The notes under the pieces: generated by a model
The model's database searches: none
The model's input: the letters and a program-made list of their open reading frames with translations, nothing else
Told to the model about the DNA's origin: nothing
Shown: positions 50,071 through 61,349 of the stretch, in pieces
How the letters are laid out: every line of letters begins with the position of its first letter
How positions within the stretch are numbered: the first letter of the stretch is position 1
Source of the DNA: Acidobacteriota bacterium
GTDB lineage: Bacteria; Acidobacteriota; Terriglobia; UBA7540
Assembly: GCA_021787735.1 (NCBI GenBank)
Contig: JAJYLL010000002.1
Span: forward strand, 1 to 64,000
Direction of reading: 5' to 3'
Length of the DNA: 64,000 nucleotides
Program-made: the position numbers and the translations under genes

Positions 50071-50472
50071 ATGACAAAGTTCGAAACAAGACTACTTCCC
50101 AAAGACCGAACCGTGGTGGCGCCGGACGGGTCCGATGTGAGGACGCTACTCCGCCTTAAAGGAGGCGGGATGGCGCACTTCGAACTCGCGGCAGGCAAGA
50201 CCTCGCGGGGCATCGTGCACCGGACCGTGGAGGAAATCTGGTTCTTCATTTCCGGCCAGGGGGAGATGTGGCGCGAGCAGGAGGGCCAAGCGCAAATCGT
50301 GGAGGTCTACCCCGGCGTTTGCATTACGATCCCGCAGGGCACCCGGTTCCAGTTCAGGTGCCTGGGACACGACTCGCTCGAAGCGGTTGGCGTCACCATG
50401 CCTCCGTGGCCCGGCGACGGAGAAGCCCTGTTTGTGGAAGGACCGTGGCAACCCACCGTTGAAGGGCCATGA
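50071..50472 (+). CDS. Small cupin-domain protein
   Basis: 133-residue single-domain cupin. GIVHRTVEEIWFFISGQGEMW holds the first cupin motif (His, Glu) and VEVYPGVCITIPQGTRFQFRCLG the second. The fold binds a metal and a small sugar, acid or hormone-like ligand; function cannot be told from sequence. ATG 50071 is chosen because GAGGA lies 8-9 bases upstream; ATG 50050 is an alternative. It is divergent from the chimeric regulator, which may control it. Confidence 0.83.
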   Translation: MTKFETRLLPKDRTVVAPDGSDVRTLLRLKGGGMAHFELAAGKTSRGIVHRTVEEIWFFISGQGEMWREQEGQAQIVEVYPGVCITIPQGTRFQFRCLGHDSLEAVGVTMPPWPGDGEALFVEGPWQPTVEGP

Positions 50473-50660
50473 ATAACCCCAATTGAGCGCCTCAACCCGC
50501 AAACCCAACGCCTGCAGCAATCTATTGGCACTATCGTGCCGGAGAATCCGGACGGCAAAACAAGGATTCTCAGGAGATCAGGCGAACGCCCCACCGCCGC
50601 CCGGCCGGCGCTTGAGCACACAAACACCAGCCTTACTGATGGGCTCCATGCCCCTGCGGG

Positions 50661-52451
50661 TTATCCGGTAATTTCCTTCTCTTCCGCGTAAAGCGTTGAG
50701 CGGTTGCGGCCTGCGCGCTTGGATTCATAGAGAGCTCGATCGCTGGCCTGAAGCATCTCTTCGAGCGTTCCCCCGTGCTCGGGGTAAACCGCGATCCCCA
50801 GGCTGACGGTGATGGGTGGAATAGGTTTTTCCTTTACCTGGGGAGCGTTCATCCGCGCCACCGCGTTCCGGATGCGTTCGGCCACCACCTGGCATGCCTT
50901 GGCACCGGTGTCCGGCAACAGGATGATAAACTCCTCGCCGCCCAGGCGCGCGGTCAGATTGGTTTCCCGCATGGACTGAGTGACGGTCTTGGCGAACTGC
51001 CTGAGGATGCGGTCGCCAACTTCGTGCCCATACACATCGTTAATGTTCTTGAAGTGGTCAAGGTCCAGCATGATGAAGCCAAGTGGCGTATCCTTGCGGC
51101 GCGACATGGCCATCAGCTTGCGCGCATAGTCCTTACAGAAGCGGCGGTTGTAGAGCCCCGTAAGCGGGTCCATGTTGGCCTGCTCGCGCATGGTCTGCAG
51201 CAGGTGAAGGTTGGAAAGCACGGAAGCCGTTGTACTGAGATAACTTTCCACAAGACTTTCGCGCTCCGGTGTCCACAATCCGGTTTCACCCTGAAGGCGA
51301 ACGGCTCCGATGATGATTCCACCGGCAATCAGGGGGCCGCAGTAATAGCTGCCCTTCGTGGGTTCCGCAAACTTGGCCGGACACAGAGGCTCTACGGAAA
51401 CGTCATTGACACGGAAAGGTCGCCCCATACGAACAGCTTTGCAACGGTGCTTGCCTTCAATCACGGGCCATTCCTGCAAATCCTCGGGCAGCGGATTCAG
51501 TGAAGCCACCACTTCCAGGTAGTCTTCTTCCGGGCGCAGCTTGAAAATAATCACCTGTTCCGCATGGAAGCGGTCGCGCAGGGCGTGCAGAATCTGGTCA
51601 TAGACCTCGGCTTCTGACGTGCATTGCGTCACAGCCTCTGAATAGCGTTTGAGGGCGCCCAACTCCTCGCGGTCCTGCCACAAAGCTTCGGTCATTTCCC
51701 GGAAGCTGCGCGACAGCACACCAAACTCATTGTCCGCCTCCGGAGGCAGCTCAAGATCAAAATCTCCGTGTCTCAGGTGCTCCGCGGCGCTGATGAACTG
51801 TTGCACGGGTTCCGTAATCTCGCGGCTGACATAGTGGACGAGCAGAAACATCAGGGCCGCAAACACCAACCCCATCGCCACTCCCGACGCCACGGCCCAG
51901 CGGATGTCATGGTTGCGGATGCTTCGGTTTGAGTCAGCATCCTTCTGGCTCATTTGCCGGAGCTGGAGCACCGCTCCCTGGATCTCTGCAAGGTTCGACG
52001 TCCACTGCTCATCGACCAACTCGCCGCCACTCTTCCCGCCAGCCTTCACCTCTGCGAGCACCGGATCAACCCGCTGCGTTTTCCAGGTCTCAAAGCGTTT
52101 TTGCAGATTTCCCAACTCAGCCACTCGGGAAGGCGGTTGCGAGGTCAGGTCATGCAAGTTAACAAATTCCTGCAGCACGGAGCGCGAAGCCGTCTGGTAG
52201 GCCTGTAGAAACGAGTCCTGGCGCGTCAGAATATAGCCTCGGGCCCTGCTGTCCATTTCGTTGACGCCCTGCAGCAGGGATTCCGTGTGCAATACCCTCA
52301 ATTCACTCCGCTCTACGGATTGGCGGACCTGATTGATTTTCCAGTAGTTGTAGAAAAAGAGGCCGACAAATCCAAAAAGGACCAGGATAAGCGGCAGTAT
52401 GAGGGCAAATACCTGGGAGCGGATCTTCAATTGTCGCAGTGAGAGCGCCAT
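50661..52451 (-). CDS. Membrane diguanylate cyclase: CHASE3-like, HAMP, GAF and GGDEF
   Basis: 596 residues. Helix 1 (about 14-36) and helix 2 (about 187-208) enclose a periplasmic helical domain resembling CHASE3. A HAMP domain (209-262), a GAF domain (about 270-418) and a GGDEF domain follow. The active loop is GGEEF at 504-508, with LDLDHFKNIND for metal binding, so it should make cyclic-di-GMP. The product-inhibition site, normally RxxD five residues before GGEEF, reads RETN (495-498), so Asp is replaced by Asn. It is alone between the cupin and kdsA, with 213 bases on the kdsA side. Confidence 0.93.
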   Translation of the reverse strand: MALSLRQLKIRSQVFALILPLILVLFGFVGLFFYNYWKINQVRQSVERSELRVLHTESLLQGVNEMDSRARGYILTRQDSFLQAYQTASRSVLQEFVNLHDLTSQPPSRVAELGNLQKRFETWKTQRVDPVLAEVKAGGKSGGELVDEQWTSNLAEIQGAVLQLRQMSQKDADSNRSIRNHDIRWAVASGVAMGLVFAALMFLLVHYVSREITEPVQQFISAAEHLRHGDFDLELPPEADNEFGVLSRSFREMTEALWQDREELGALKRYSEAVTQCTSEAEVYDQILHALRDRFHAEQVIIFKLRPEEDYLEVVASLNPLPEDLQEWPVIEGKHRCKAVRMGRPFRVNDVSVEPLCPAKFAEPTKGSYYCGPLIAGGIIIGAVRLQGETGLWTPERESLVESYLSTTASVLSNLHLLQTMREQANMDPLTGLYNRRFCKDYARKLMAMSRRKDTPLGFIMLDLDHFKNINDVYGHEVGDRILRQFAKTVTQSMRETNLTARLGGEEFIILLPDTGAKACQVVAERIRNAVARMNAPQVKEKPIPPITVSLGIAVYPEHGGTLEEMLQASDRALYESKRAGRNRSTLYAEEKEITG

Positions 52452-52664
52452 CGGTGGTTCCAGTTTATCCCTTTTTCAAACTGCGATGCCACCGTACATG
52501 CGGTCCCTGCCGACCCCACCCATCACCCGAACGCTGGCCCGGTGCAAGGCATTCTCCCCATAAATAAGACGCGGCCCAGAGGCCACAGGGCACGGCCCAA
52601 ATGCCATGCTTCCGAGTGATCTTCCGGGCGGCCCGACCATCCCGGAGTTACGCCCCGGATGCCC

Positions 52665-53492
52665 TTACCGCATCCGCCGAATAAATCTGCCCAGGTCCCG
52701 CAGCCTTCTGGCCAGAGGAGCAAAATTCCTGAGGTCCAGCGCCGTAGTGGCATCTGATAGTGCTTTATCGGGATTGTCGTGGACTTCCATGAATATTCCA
52801 TCGGCCCCGGCTGCCACGCCCGCCCGCGCCAGCGTTTCAATAAACTGCGGCTGTCCCCCGCTGCGCTTCCCTTCACCTCCCGGCAATTGCAAGGCATGCG
52901 TGCAGTCCAGTACTACGGGGTAGCCCCAGGCGCGCATGACGGCCAGACCGCGCATGTCGACCACCAGATTGTTGTATCCAAATGTCGAACCGCGCTCGGT
53001 AATCAGAATGCGGTGGTTTCCCGTCTGCTCAATCTTCTCAACGGCATTGCGCATGTCCCAAGGGGAAACAAACTGACCCTTCTTGATATTAATGGCCACC
53101 TGGGAACGGCCTGCCGCCTCCAGCAGATCGGTCTGGCGGCAAAGGAAGGCGGGAATTTGAAGCACGTCGCACACTTCGGCCGCGGGGGCAACCTGGCCAA
53201 CTTCATGCACATCGGTCAGCACGGGAACGCCTGTTTCCTTGCGGATACGGGCCAGAATCTGAAGCCCGCGCTCAAGGCCAGGGCCTCGATACGACGATGC
53301 TGAAGTGCGGTTGGCTTTGTCGAAAGAAGCCTTGAAGACGTAAGGGACACTGAGGCGCCGCGCCGTGGCGCTCAGCCGCTGCGCCATCATCAAAGCATGC
53401 GATTCGCTCTCAATCACGCAGGGACCGGCGATCAGAAACAGCGCACGTCCCTGAGTGAGCGAAATCTTCCCTATTCGAACCTGGAATTTCAT
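52665..53492 (-). CDS. kdsA: 3-deoxy-8-phosphooctulonate synthase
   Basis: 275 residues. It condenses arabinose-5-phosphate with phosphoenolpyruvate. LIAGPCVIESE near the start has Cys where E. coli has Asn, which marks the metal-dependent class of KdsA. FKASFDKANRTS, ITERGSTFGYNN and the DATTAL end are typical. It starts 133 bases downstream of the pyrG stop on the same strand; no ribosome site is clear before ATG 53492. KDO synthesis needs CTP for the next step, which fits the pyrG neighbour. Confidence 0.95.
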   Translation of the reverse strand: MKFQVRIGKISLTQGRALFLIAGPCVIESESHALMMAQRLSATARRLSVPYVFKASFDKANRTSASSYRGPGLERGLQILARIRKETGVPVLTDVHEVGQVAPAAEVCDVLQIPAFLCRQTDLLEAAGRSQVAINIKKGQFVSPWDMRNAVEKIEQTGNHRILITERGSTFGYNNLVVDMRGLAVMRAWGYPVVLDCTHALQLPGGEGKRSGGQPQFIETLARAGVAAGADGIFMEVHDNPDKALSDATTALDLRNFAPLARRLRDLGRFIRRMR

Positions 53493-53625
53493 AGACGATT
53501 CAGGACCTTGCCCCCCAGCAACTCGTCCGGAGAGTCTCCGGCTCGCCCAATGGGACGCAGCACCTTCCCGCTATTGGCGGGCCACACGATGGGGCGCTGC
53601 GTTGGGCTGTCCAGCAGCAAACGCC

Positions 53626-55847
<2,222 letters not shown>

Positions 55848-56867
55848 ATGCCGGGAGACATCAGTAAGCGTGCATTCCGGGTCGGGCTGGTTCTGTTTTT
55901 GGCCCTGGGGGCGATGGCCGGGTTTTCGCCATCTTTGTTTCCGTCTGGGGAAAAATCAGCAGCCCATCCAAACGGCAAATCCGATGAGCCGGAGGCCGAC
56001 GTACGCCATGCCCCCATCAATACGACACCTATCCAGTTGAATGTCGACAGGGTCATTGTCCCTGTCACGGTAACGGACCCGTTTGACAGGATCGTTACGG
56101 GTCTCAGCGAAAAGAACTTTGAAATCTTCGACGACAAAGTGAAGCAGAAAATTCTGTCATTTGACACCGAGGATGCGCCCATCTCTGTGGGGATGATATT
56201 CGACACCAGCGGATCGATGTCCGACAAGATCCAGAAATCCAAAGAGGCAGCACTTGAGTTCTTTAAGACATCTAACCCTGAAGATGAGTTTATGCTGATC
56301 AGTTTCAGCAACCGTCCGTATCTGGTATCACCTTTTACGGATAATTATGAAAACATTCTGGACCGCCTGCTGTTTGTGAAGGCGGGAGGAAGGACTTCCC
56401 TGCTGGACGCGATTTATCTCGGCCTGAGCCGGATGAAAAAAACCACTACCAGCCGGAAGGCCTTGCTGGTGATCTCCGACGGCGGCGACAATCACAGCAG
56501 GTATACTGAAAGAGACATTAAGCGCGCCGTCAAGGAATCGGATGTCCAGATTTACGCCATCGGGATTTTTGAGTCACTGGCGAATATCGACCGCACACCT
56601 GAAGAGGCTGCCGGCCCCTCGCTGCTCTCGGAGCTGGCCAACGTCTCAGGCGGAAGAATGTTTTCAGTCCAGGACCCCAGCGAGTTGCCGGACATCGCTG
56701 AAAAAATCTCAATTCAACTTCGGAACCAATATGTCATTGGATATAAGCCTTCAAACCTCGTGCGAGACGGCCGTTGGCGGCGGATCAGAGTCAAACTTAA
56801 TCCGCCGCGCGGACTTCCGCCCCTTCAGGTCTACTCGCGGACTGGATACTATGCCCCGACCCAATAG
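55848..56867 (+). CDS. Secreted VWA-domain protein of the Acidobacteria-type
   Basis: 339 residues. An N-terminal hydrophobic segment (about 10-27) should export or anchor it. The VWA domain has the MIDAS motif DTSGS at 119-123, and LLVISDGGDNHSRY (about 206-219) is the third MIDAS strand. The sequence before the domain, IVPVTVTDPFDRIVTGLSEKNFEIFDD, is a beta-sandwich shared by the acidobacterial VWA family. The end PRGLPPLQVYSRTGYYAP is also typical. Metal-dependent binding to proteins is known of VWA domains; the ligand is unknown. AAGGAAGG lies before the ATG. It overlaps the next, paralogous gene by 17 bases. Confidence 0.9.
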   Translation: MPGDISKRAFRVGLVLFLALGAMAGFSPSLFPSGEKSAAHPNGKSDEPEADVRHAPINTTPIQLNVDRVIVPVTVTDPFDRIVTGLSEKNFEIFDDKVKQKILSFDTEDAPISVGMIFDTSGSMSDKIQKSKEAALEFFKTSNPEDEFMLISFSNRPYLVSPFTDNYENILDRLLFVKAGGRTSLLDAIYLGLSRMKKTTTSRKALLVISDGGDNHSRYTERDIKRAVKESDVQIYAIGIFESLANIDRTPEEAAGPSLLSELANVSGGRMFSVQDPSELPDIAEKISIQLRNQYVIGYKPSNLVRDGRWRRIRVKLNPPRGLPPLQVYSRTGYYAPTQ

Positions 56868-57888
56868 GATTTCAGCACTGTCCCTGTCTATTCTCTGTAC
56901 CGTTGCAGCTATCATTCTCACAAGTTCTCTGCGGGCCCAAACCGCTAAGCCGGCCCATCCCGCCACGCCTGCGCCCCAGAAAAAGAACGACCAGTACAAG
57001 ATCAACGTCAACGTGAACCTGGTAGTTCTCCATGCAACGGTGGTTGACAAGAAGGGGCACATGATCAACAACCTGACCGAAAAGGATTTTCGGGTGGTCG
57101 AGGACGGTACGCCCCAGAAGTTGGCCGTCTTCAGCCACGCGGACATTCCGGTCACGATGGGCATTATCATCGACGACAGCGGCAGCATGCGCGACAAGCG
57201 TGCGGCTGTGAATGAGGCGGCGCTGACTTTTGTAAAAACCTCCAACCCCGACGATCAGGTCTTCGTGGTCAACTTTAACGACGAATACTATCTGGACACG
57301 CCTGGGAATTTCGCCAGTAACATGGAAGAACTGAAGGCGGCCCTGGCCAAGATTGATTCCCGCGGAGGAACAGCGCTCTACGACGCTGTCTCCGCTTCGC
57401 TCGACCACCTGAAACTGGGCAACCGTGACAAGAAGGTTTTGCTGGTTATCAGCGACGGCGAGGACAATGCCAGCAGGTACTCCTTCGCCGACCTGTTGCG
57501 GCAGGCGCAGCAATCAAACGCCGTGATTTACTGCATCGGCCTGCTCGGCGAAGAGCGCCCTGGAGGACTGTTCAAGATCCACGGCGGCGGCGACAAGCGG
57601 GACGCAAGGGTTTTGAGACAACTCGCCCAGGCAACTGGCGGAAAGGCTTACTTCCCCAAGTCGCTCGACCAGGTGGAACCAATCTGCGTCAACATCGCGC
57701 GCGACATCCGCAATCAATACACACTCGGCTACTACCCGACGAATGCCAAGAAAGACGGCAGTTTCCGCCGGGTTGAGATCCAACTGACAAACAAGGCCGA
57801 CCGCAAGCACTACATCGTGAGAACGCGCCCCGGCTACTACGCGCCCAAGGCAGGAGAGTCGGAAGCCGTCGCATCAACCCAGAATTAA
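56851..57888 (+). CDS. Secreted VWA-domain protein, tandem paralogue
   Basis: 345 residues. A signal peptide (ISALSLSILCTVAAIILTSSLRAQ) is followed by the same beta-sandwich plus VWA layout as the upstream gene. MIDAS residues are DDSGS at 108-112, with LLVISDGEDNASRY further down, and the end is HYIVRTRPGYYAPK. The gene begins inside the last codons of the preceding gene (17-base overlap), in another frame, so translation is probably coupled. Duplication of a single gene is likely. The C-terminal region after the repeat-like GYY end is short and polar. Confidence 0.9.
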   Translation: MPRPNRISALSLSILCTVAAIILTSSLRAQTAKPAHPATPAPQKKNDQYKINVNVNLVVLHATVVDKKGHMINNLTEKDFRVVEDGTPQKLAVFSHADIPVTMGIIIDDSGSMRDKRAAVNEAALTFVKTSNPDDQVFVVNFNDEYYLDTPGNFASNMEELKAALAKIDSRGGTALYDAVSASLDHLKLGNRDKKVLLVISDGEDNASRYSFADLLRQAQQSNAVIYCIGLLGEERPGGLFKIHGGGDKRDARVLRQLAQATGGKAYFPKSLDQVEPICVNIARDIRNQYTLGYYPTNAKKDGSFRRVEIQLTNKADRKHYIVRTRPGYYAPKAGESEAVASTQN

Positions 57889-58029
57889 TAGCTGGCTACA
57901 AACTCACCCGACAACTCTATGACCGGAAGATGGCGCGGTCAGACGCTTGCGAATAAGCAGGCGTCCAGCTCCGGGGAAAAAACAGCGCACCGTTGCATCC
58001 GTTTCTCTTCAAAGGTAAACTCCCACCGC

Positions 58030-59607
58030 ATGCCAACAGAGGAGAATCCACAAACAGATACGCGCCGGCAGGACTGGCTGATCTCCGCGGCGGTTTTTGC
58101 GGCTGTGGCCGTCGCGGCGTGGTGGTTGTGGGCTAACCGTTTCTTTCTATCGCTGGATGAGGGCATTTACCTTTCAGGCGCAGAGCGCATCCTTCGCGGC
58201 CAGGCACCTTACCGCGACTTTTTCGTCATCACCGGCCCCGGAAGCTTCTGGATTGAAGCCGCCATCCTGCGAGTGCTGGGACCCACGCTTCGCCATGCCA
58301 GGCTGGCCCTGGTTTTCGATCTCGCACTAATCAGCGCTGCCGTTTACTGGCTAATGGCTCGACTTACGGGCCGATATTTTGCCCTGGTGGCGACATTCAC
58401 GTTCTTCGCTCTTGAAACGCGGCCGCTCTTCCGCCTTTACGCGAACCATCGCTGGGACAGTAGCGCCTTCTCACTTCTCGCGGTTCTCCTGGTATTTGTG
58501 GGTACCGAGCGTCCCCGTTTTTCCACTTTCATCGCAGCGGGAATGGCCGCGGCAGCGGCAGCATGGATCACCCCTTCGATGCTGGCCGTGATGGTCCTGC
58601 TCAGTTTCTGGCTGGTAATGGTCAGAGAACTGCGCCGGCAGTGCATCCCGTTTCTTCTCGGGATTGCTTCGGTCTCACTACTGGCGGGCGGTGTCCTGTT
58701 CTTTCAGGGTGCGCTGGTTCCCATGTTTCGCGACCTGCTTTGGACGGCCCGCCATTATCCCGCCGCGAACCGAGTTCCATACGGATACGGAGCCGTTGCA
58801 CCCGGTGGGCTGAAGGCCACGCTCGCAGGGGCGCATGGGGCCAACTTCATCGTAGGCGCCACGGGCTTTCTTGCTGTTCTGCTGCCTGCCTTGCTGCCGC
58901 TGCTTGTTTACGTTGGCTGGATGGTCCGCAGGCTGCGGCGCAAAGAAATCGATGACCGCGAGAAGCTCGCCACCCTGCTCATGCTTGCCTCGTTCGGGTT
59001 CGTCATCTCAACCTACCCGCGATGGTCGGCGGATCAACTCCTGTTTATCGCTCCCATTTTTTACGTTCTGGCGGGCTATCTGATCAGCCGGATCGTAAAA
59101 GGCCGCTTGGGCCGAACGGTTGCGGTCGCCTGCGCGCTTGCGCTGGCTGTCGCGGCTTTCAGCTACTCGGTGCTGAACGTTATCTCTGAACCTGTTATTG
59201 AAACATGCATTGGCCGGCTTCGAGCCGATCCGTTGGATCAGTCCCTTATCAAGCTCGCCACTAGCCGAATCAGCCCCGGCGATTCGCTCTTCGTATACCC
59301 CTACCTGCCCATCGTTTATTTCCTGACCGGGGGGAGAAACCCTACGAGCTACTCATTTCTGCAACCCGGCATGATGCAGGAGCCAGACTACGAAAAAGCG
59401 CTCGAAGAATTGCGCGCGCGGCCGCCGCGGTGGGTCTTCTTTTTCGGGCTGCCACCCGCGACCTACCGCGGAATATGGCCCGCCGCCGACCCGGCCGCAC
59501 TCAAGCCGACTCTGGTGGACCACTTTATTCTTTCGAACTATCACCCGGTGGGTGCCCTGCAGGGTTCCGGCACACAGTTTTTCCTGCTGGAACGGGGAAC
59601 TCACTGA
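58030..59607 (+). CDS. GT39/PMT-like multi-pass glycosyltransferase
   Basis: About 525 residues with ten or more hydrophobic segments. The first extracytoplasmic loop has FLSLDEGIYLSGAERILRGQAPYRDFF, with the Asp-Glu pair used by GT-C enzymes that draw sugars from lipid-linked donors. A large soluble C-terminal domain is absent; the chain ends in a short loop region. It may attach sugars to exported proteins or lipids. ATG 58030 is chosen; an in-frame ATG at 57919 adds 37 residues without family character. It follows the VWA pair on the same strand by 141 bases. Confidence 0.83.
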   Translation: MPTEENPQTDTRRQDWLISAAVFAAVAVAAWWLWANRFFLSLDEGIYLSGAERILRGQAPYRDFFVITGPGSFWIEAAILRVLGPTLRHARLALVFDLALISAAVYWLMARLTGRYFALVATFTFFALETRPLFRLYANHRWDSSAFSLLAVLLVFVGTERPRFSTFIAAGMAAAAAAWITPSMLAVMVLLSFWLVMVRELRRQCIPFLLGIASVSLLAGGVLFFQGALVPMFRDLLWTARHYPAANRVPYGYGAVAPGGLKATLAGAHGANFIVGATGFLAVLLPALLPLLVYVGWMVRRLRRKEIDDREKLATLLMLASFGFVISTYPRWSADQLLFIAPIFYVLAGYLISRIVKGRLGRTVAVACALALAVAAFSYSVLNVISEPVIETCIGRLRADPLDQSLIKLATSRISPGDSLFVYPYLPIVYFLTGGRNPTSYSFLQPGMMQEPDYEKALEELRARPPRWVFFFGLPPATYRGIWPAADPAALKPTLVDHFILSNYHPVGALQGSGTQFFLLERGTH

Positions 59608-59669
59608 GCACCACGGGTGGGGTTTAGAAGAACAACATCTGAAAAAGCAGGCGTGACCTATGGATTGCT

Positions 59670-59716
59670 GTAGCGCCGCGCCCCGCGGTGTCTGCCGTCC
59701 GGACGGCGGCGCTACG
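59670..59716. repeat. GTAGCG..CGCTAC palindromic repeat
   Basis: Perfect 10-base arms GTAGCGCCGC and GCGGCGCTAC enclose a second palindrome, CCGTCCGGACGG. It resembles the element inside the kinase gene (9273-9346) in its ends and GC-rich arms, suggesting a family of dispersed repeats. No transposase is nearby. Confidence 0.65.
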
Positions 59717-59742
59717 GATTGGATGGAATGTTGTGGCCCGTG

Positions 59743-60264
59743 TTACTTGGCCTTAAAGTTTGTTTCCAGCATCAGGTCTCCCCATTGAACTGAGAAGTGG
59801 CCGCCACTACCCGCTTCGCTCAGTTTAATAGTGACCATTTCAGCCGAGTCGCTGGCTTTCGATTCATGCAGGGGCACTTTTACAAAGTCCAGCTTTGGGT
59901 CGTGTTGGGTTCCCCACTGGCCATGCTGCTTGTTGAAAACCAGGTCCCACTTGTTGCCGGCCAGTTTCTCAGCCCAAAGGCTGTAGGTGCCGGCCGGGAC
60001 GGTCTTGCCGCCGAAATTAAGCGCCACGCCGGTCTCAAAAGTGGTGGACGAGTCTGCGCCAAGCCGCCAGAATTCGCCCTCTTTCAACTGCGCGAGCATC
60101 TGATCAACCGTCCTGCCGTGAAGCGTCGGCCGGCCATAATCGACGGAAACCATCTTGCCTTTTAAAGTAATCTCCGTCTTGCCCCGCGCATTCGCCGCCT
60201 GAAGAGGCAGAGTCATCGCCAACGCCACAGCCAACCCGAAGGTCATTGTCAGTAACCGTTTCAT
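59743..60264 (-). CDS. DUF2911-family secreted protein
   Basis: 173 residues. A signal peptide (MKRLLTMTFGLAVALAMTLP) precedes the DUF2911 domain. Typical blocks are VDYGRPTLHGR, FWRLGADSSTTFETG, VPAGTYSLWA and WDLVFNKQHGQWGTQHD. The fold is a beta-sandwich of unknown role, common in Bacteroidetes and Acidobacteriota. ATG 60264 has GAGGAGGA just upstream; the ATG-like start at 60279 lies in front of this. It is not in an obvious operon; rluD begins 110 bases further on, same strand. Confidence 0.88.
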   Translation of the reverse strand: MKRLLTMTFGLAVALAMTLPLQAANARGKTEITLKGKMVSVDYGRPTLHGRTVDQMLAQLKEGEFWRLGADSSTTFETGVALNFGGKTVPAGTYSLWAEKLAGNKWDLVFNKQHGQWGTQHDPKLDFVKVPLHESKASDSAEMVTIKLSEAGSGGHFSVQWGDLMLETNFKAK

Positions 60265-60374
60265 CGTTCTCCTCCTCAATGTCGTGTACCTGCTACCCCA
60301 GACCCTTATATCGTTTTATCCTACCGCGCTTTCAAGACCGCGAGAACAAATATCATGTCAGCCAGCATCCGCCG

Positions 60375-61343
60375 TCAACGGTCGTGCTGCTCCAAAAGCT
60401 CCAAAAAGGCTGCCAGCCGGGGCGGCGGCGGCGAGGAAAAGTTCATAGGCTCTCCGGTACGCGGATGGGCAAACTCGATCCGCGCGGCGTGCAAAAAATT
60501 TCTGTCGAGCGTTTCCCGTTCCTGCGCTCCGATCCGCACCTTGCCCGGCGCGCCGTACATGCGGTCGCCGACCACCGGGTGATGCAGATACGCAAAGTGA
60601 ATGCGGATCTGGTGGGTGCGGCCGGTCTGCGGCTCCGCGTCAACCAGCGTGAAGTGATGAAACCGCCGCAGCACGCGATAGAGTGTCACCGCTTCGCGCG
60701 GGGCGATGCCGTCCACTTTCATCCGCGCACGCTTCACGGGATCCCGTCCCACGGCCGCCTCGATTTTTCCCTGCTCCGCCTCCACGCGCCCGTGGACTAG
60801 CGTCTGGTAATGTTTGTGGACGGTCCGCGCCCGGAACTGGTCCGCCAGGGCGCGGTGCGCGGCGTCGTTTTTGGCCACGACGATCAGCCCGGAGGTCATC
60901 TTGTCCAAACGATGAACGATCCCCGGCCGCATCTCGCCGGCAACGCTGGAAAGTCCGCCGCCCAGGTGAAAAAGCAACGCGTTCACCAGCGTCCCGGCTT
61001 TGGTCCCAACGCCGATGTGGACCGCCATCCCGGCGGCCTTGTCCACTACCGCCAGGTCTTCATCCTCGTAAATGATATTCAGCGGAAGGTCTTCGGCGAA
61101 AGCGTGGAGCGGCTCATGCTTTGCCAAGATGCTGACACGGGCGCCGGCTCCGAGCTTTGTGCCGGACTTTGTAACCGGCTGGCCATCGATCTTAACCAGG
61201 CCAGACCGTACCATCTGCTGCAACTGGCTGCGGCTCCAGTCGGGCATATGTTCCGCGAGAAAAACGTCCAGGCGGCGCCCGGCGTCTTCCGCCGCTGCCA
61301 CAAATTCGCGCAGGTCTCCGTCCTGAGGCTGGTTCCCGGTCAT
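60375..61343 (-). CDS. rluD: Ribosomal large subunit pseudouridine synthase, RluD type
   Basis: 322 residues. An S4-like domain (residues about 15-80) recognises RNA; the catalytic domain has PGIVHRLDKMTSGLIVVAKND, where HRLD contains the active Asp. RTHQIRIH is the second family block. RluD-type enzymes convert uridines in helix 69 of 23S rRNA, though without testing the exact site cannot be fixed. It starts 6 bases behind the lspA stop, in one operon with lspA and ileS. Confidence 0.9.
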   Translation of the reverse strand: MTGNQPQDGDLREFVAAAEDAGRRLDVFLAEHMPDWSRSQLQQMVRSGLVKIDGQPVTKSGTKLGAGARVSILAKHEPLHAFAEDLPLNIIYEDEDLAVVDKAAGMAVHIGVGTKAGTLVNALLFHLGGGLSSVAGEMRPGIVHRLDKMTSGLIVVAKNDAAHRALADQFRARTVHKHYQTLVHGRVEAEQGKIEAAVGRDPVKRARMKVDGIAPREAVTLYRVLRRFHHFTLVDAEPQTGRTHQIRIHFAYLHHPVVGDRMYGAPGKVRIGAQERETLDRNFLHAARIEFAHPRTGEPMNFSSPPPPRLAAFLELLEQHDR

Positions 61344-61349
61344 CGGAGT

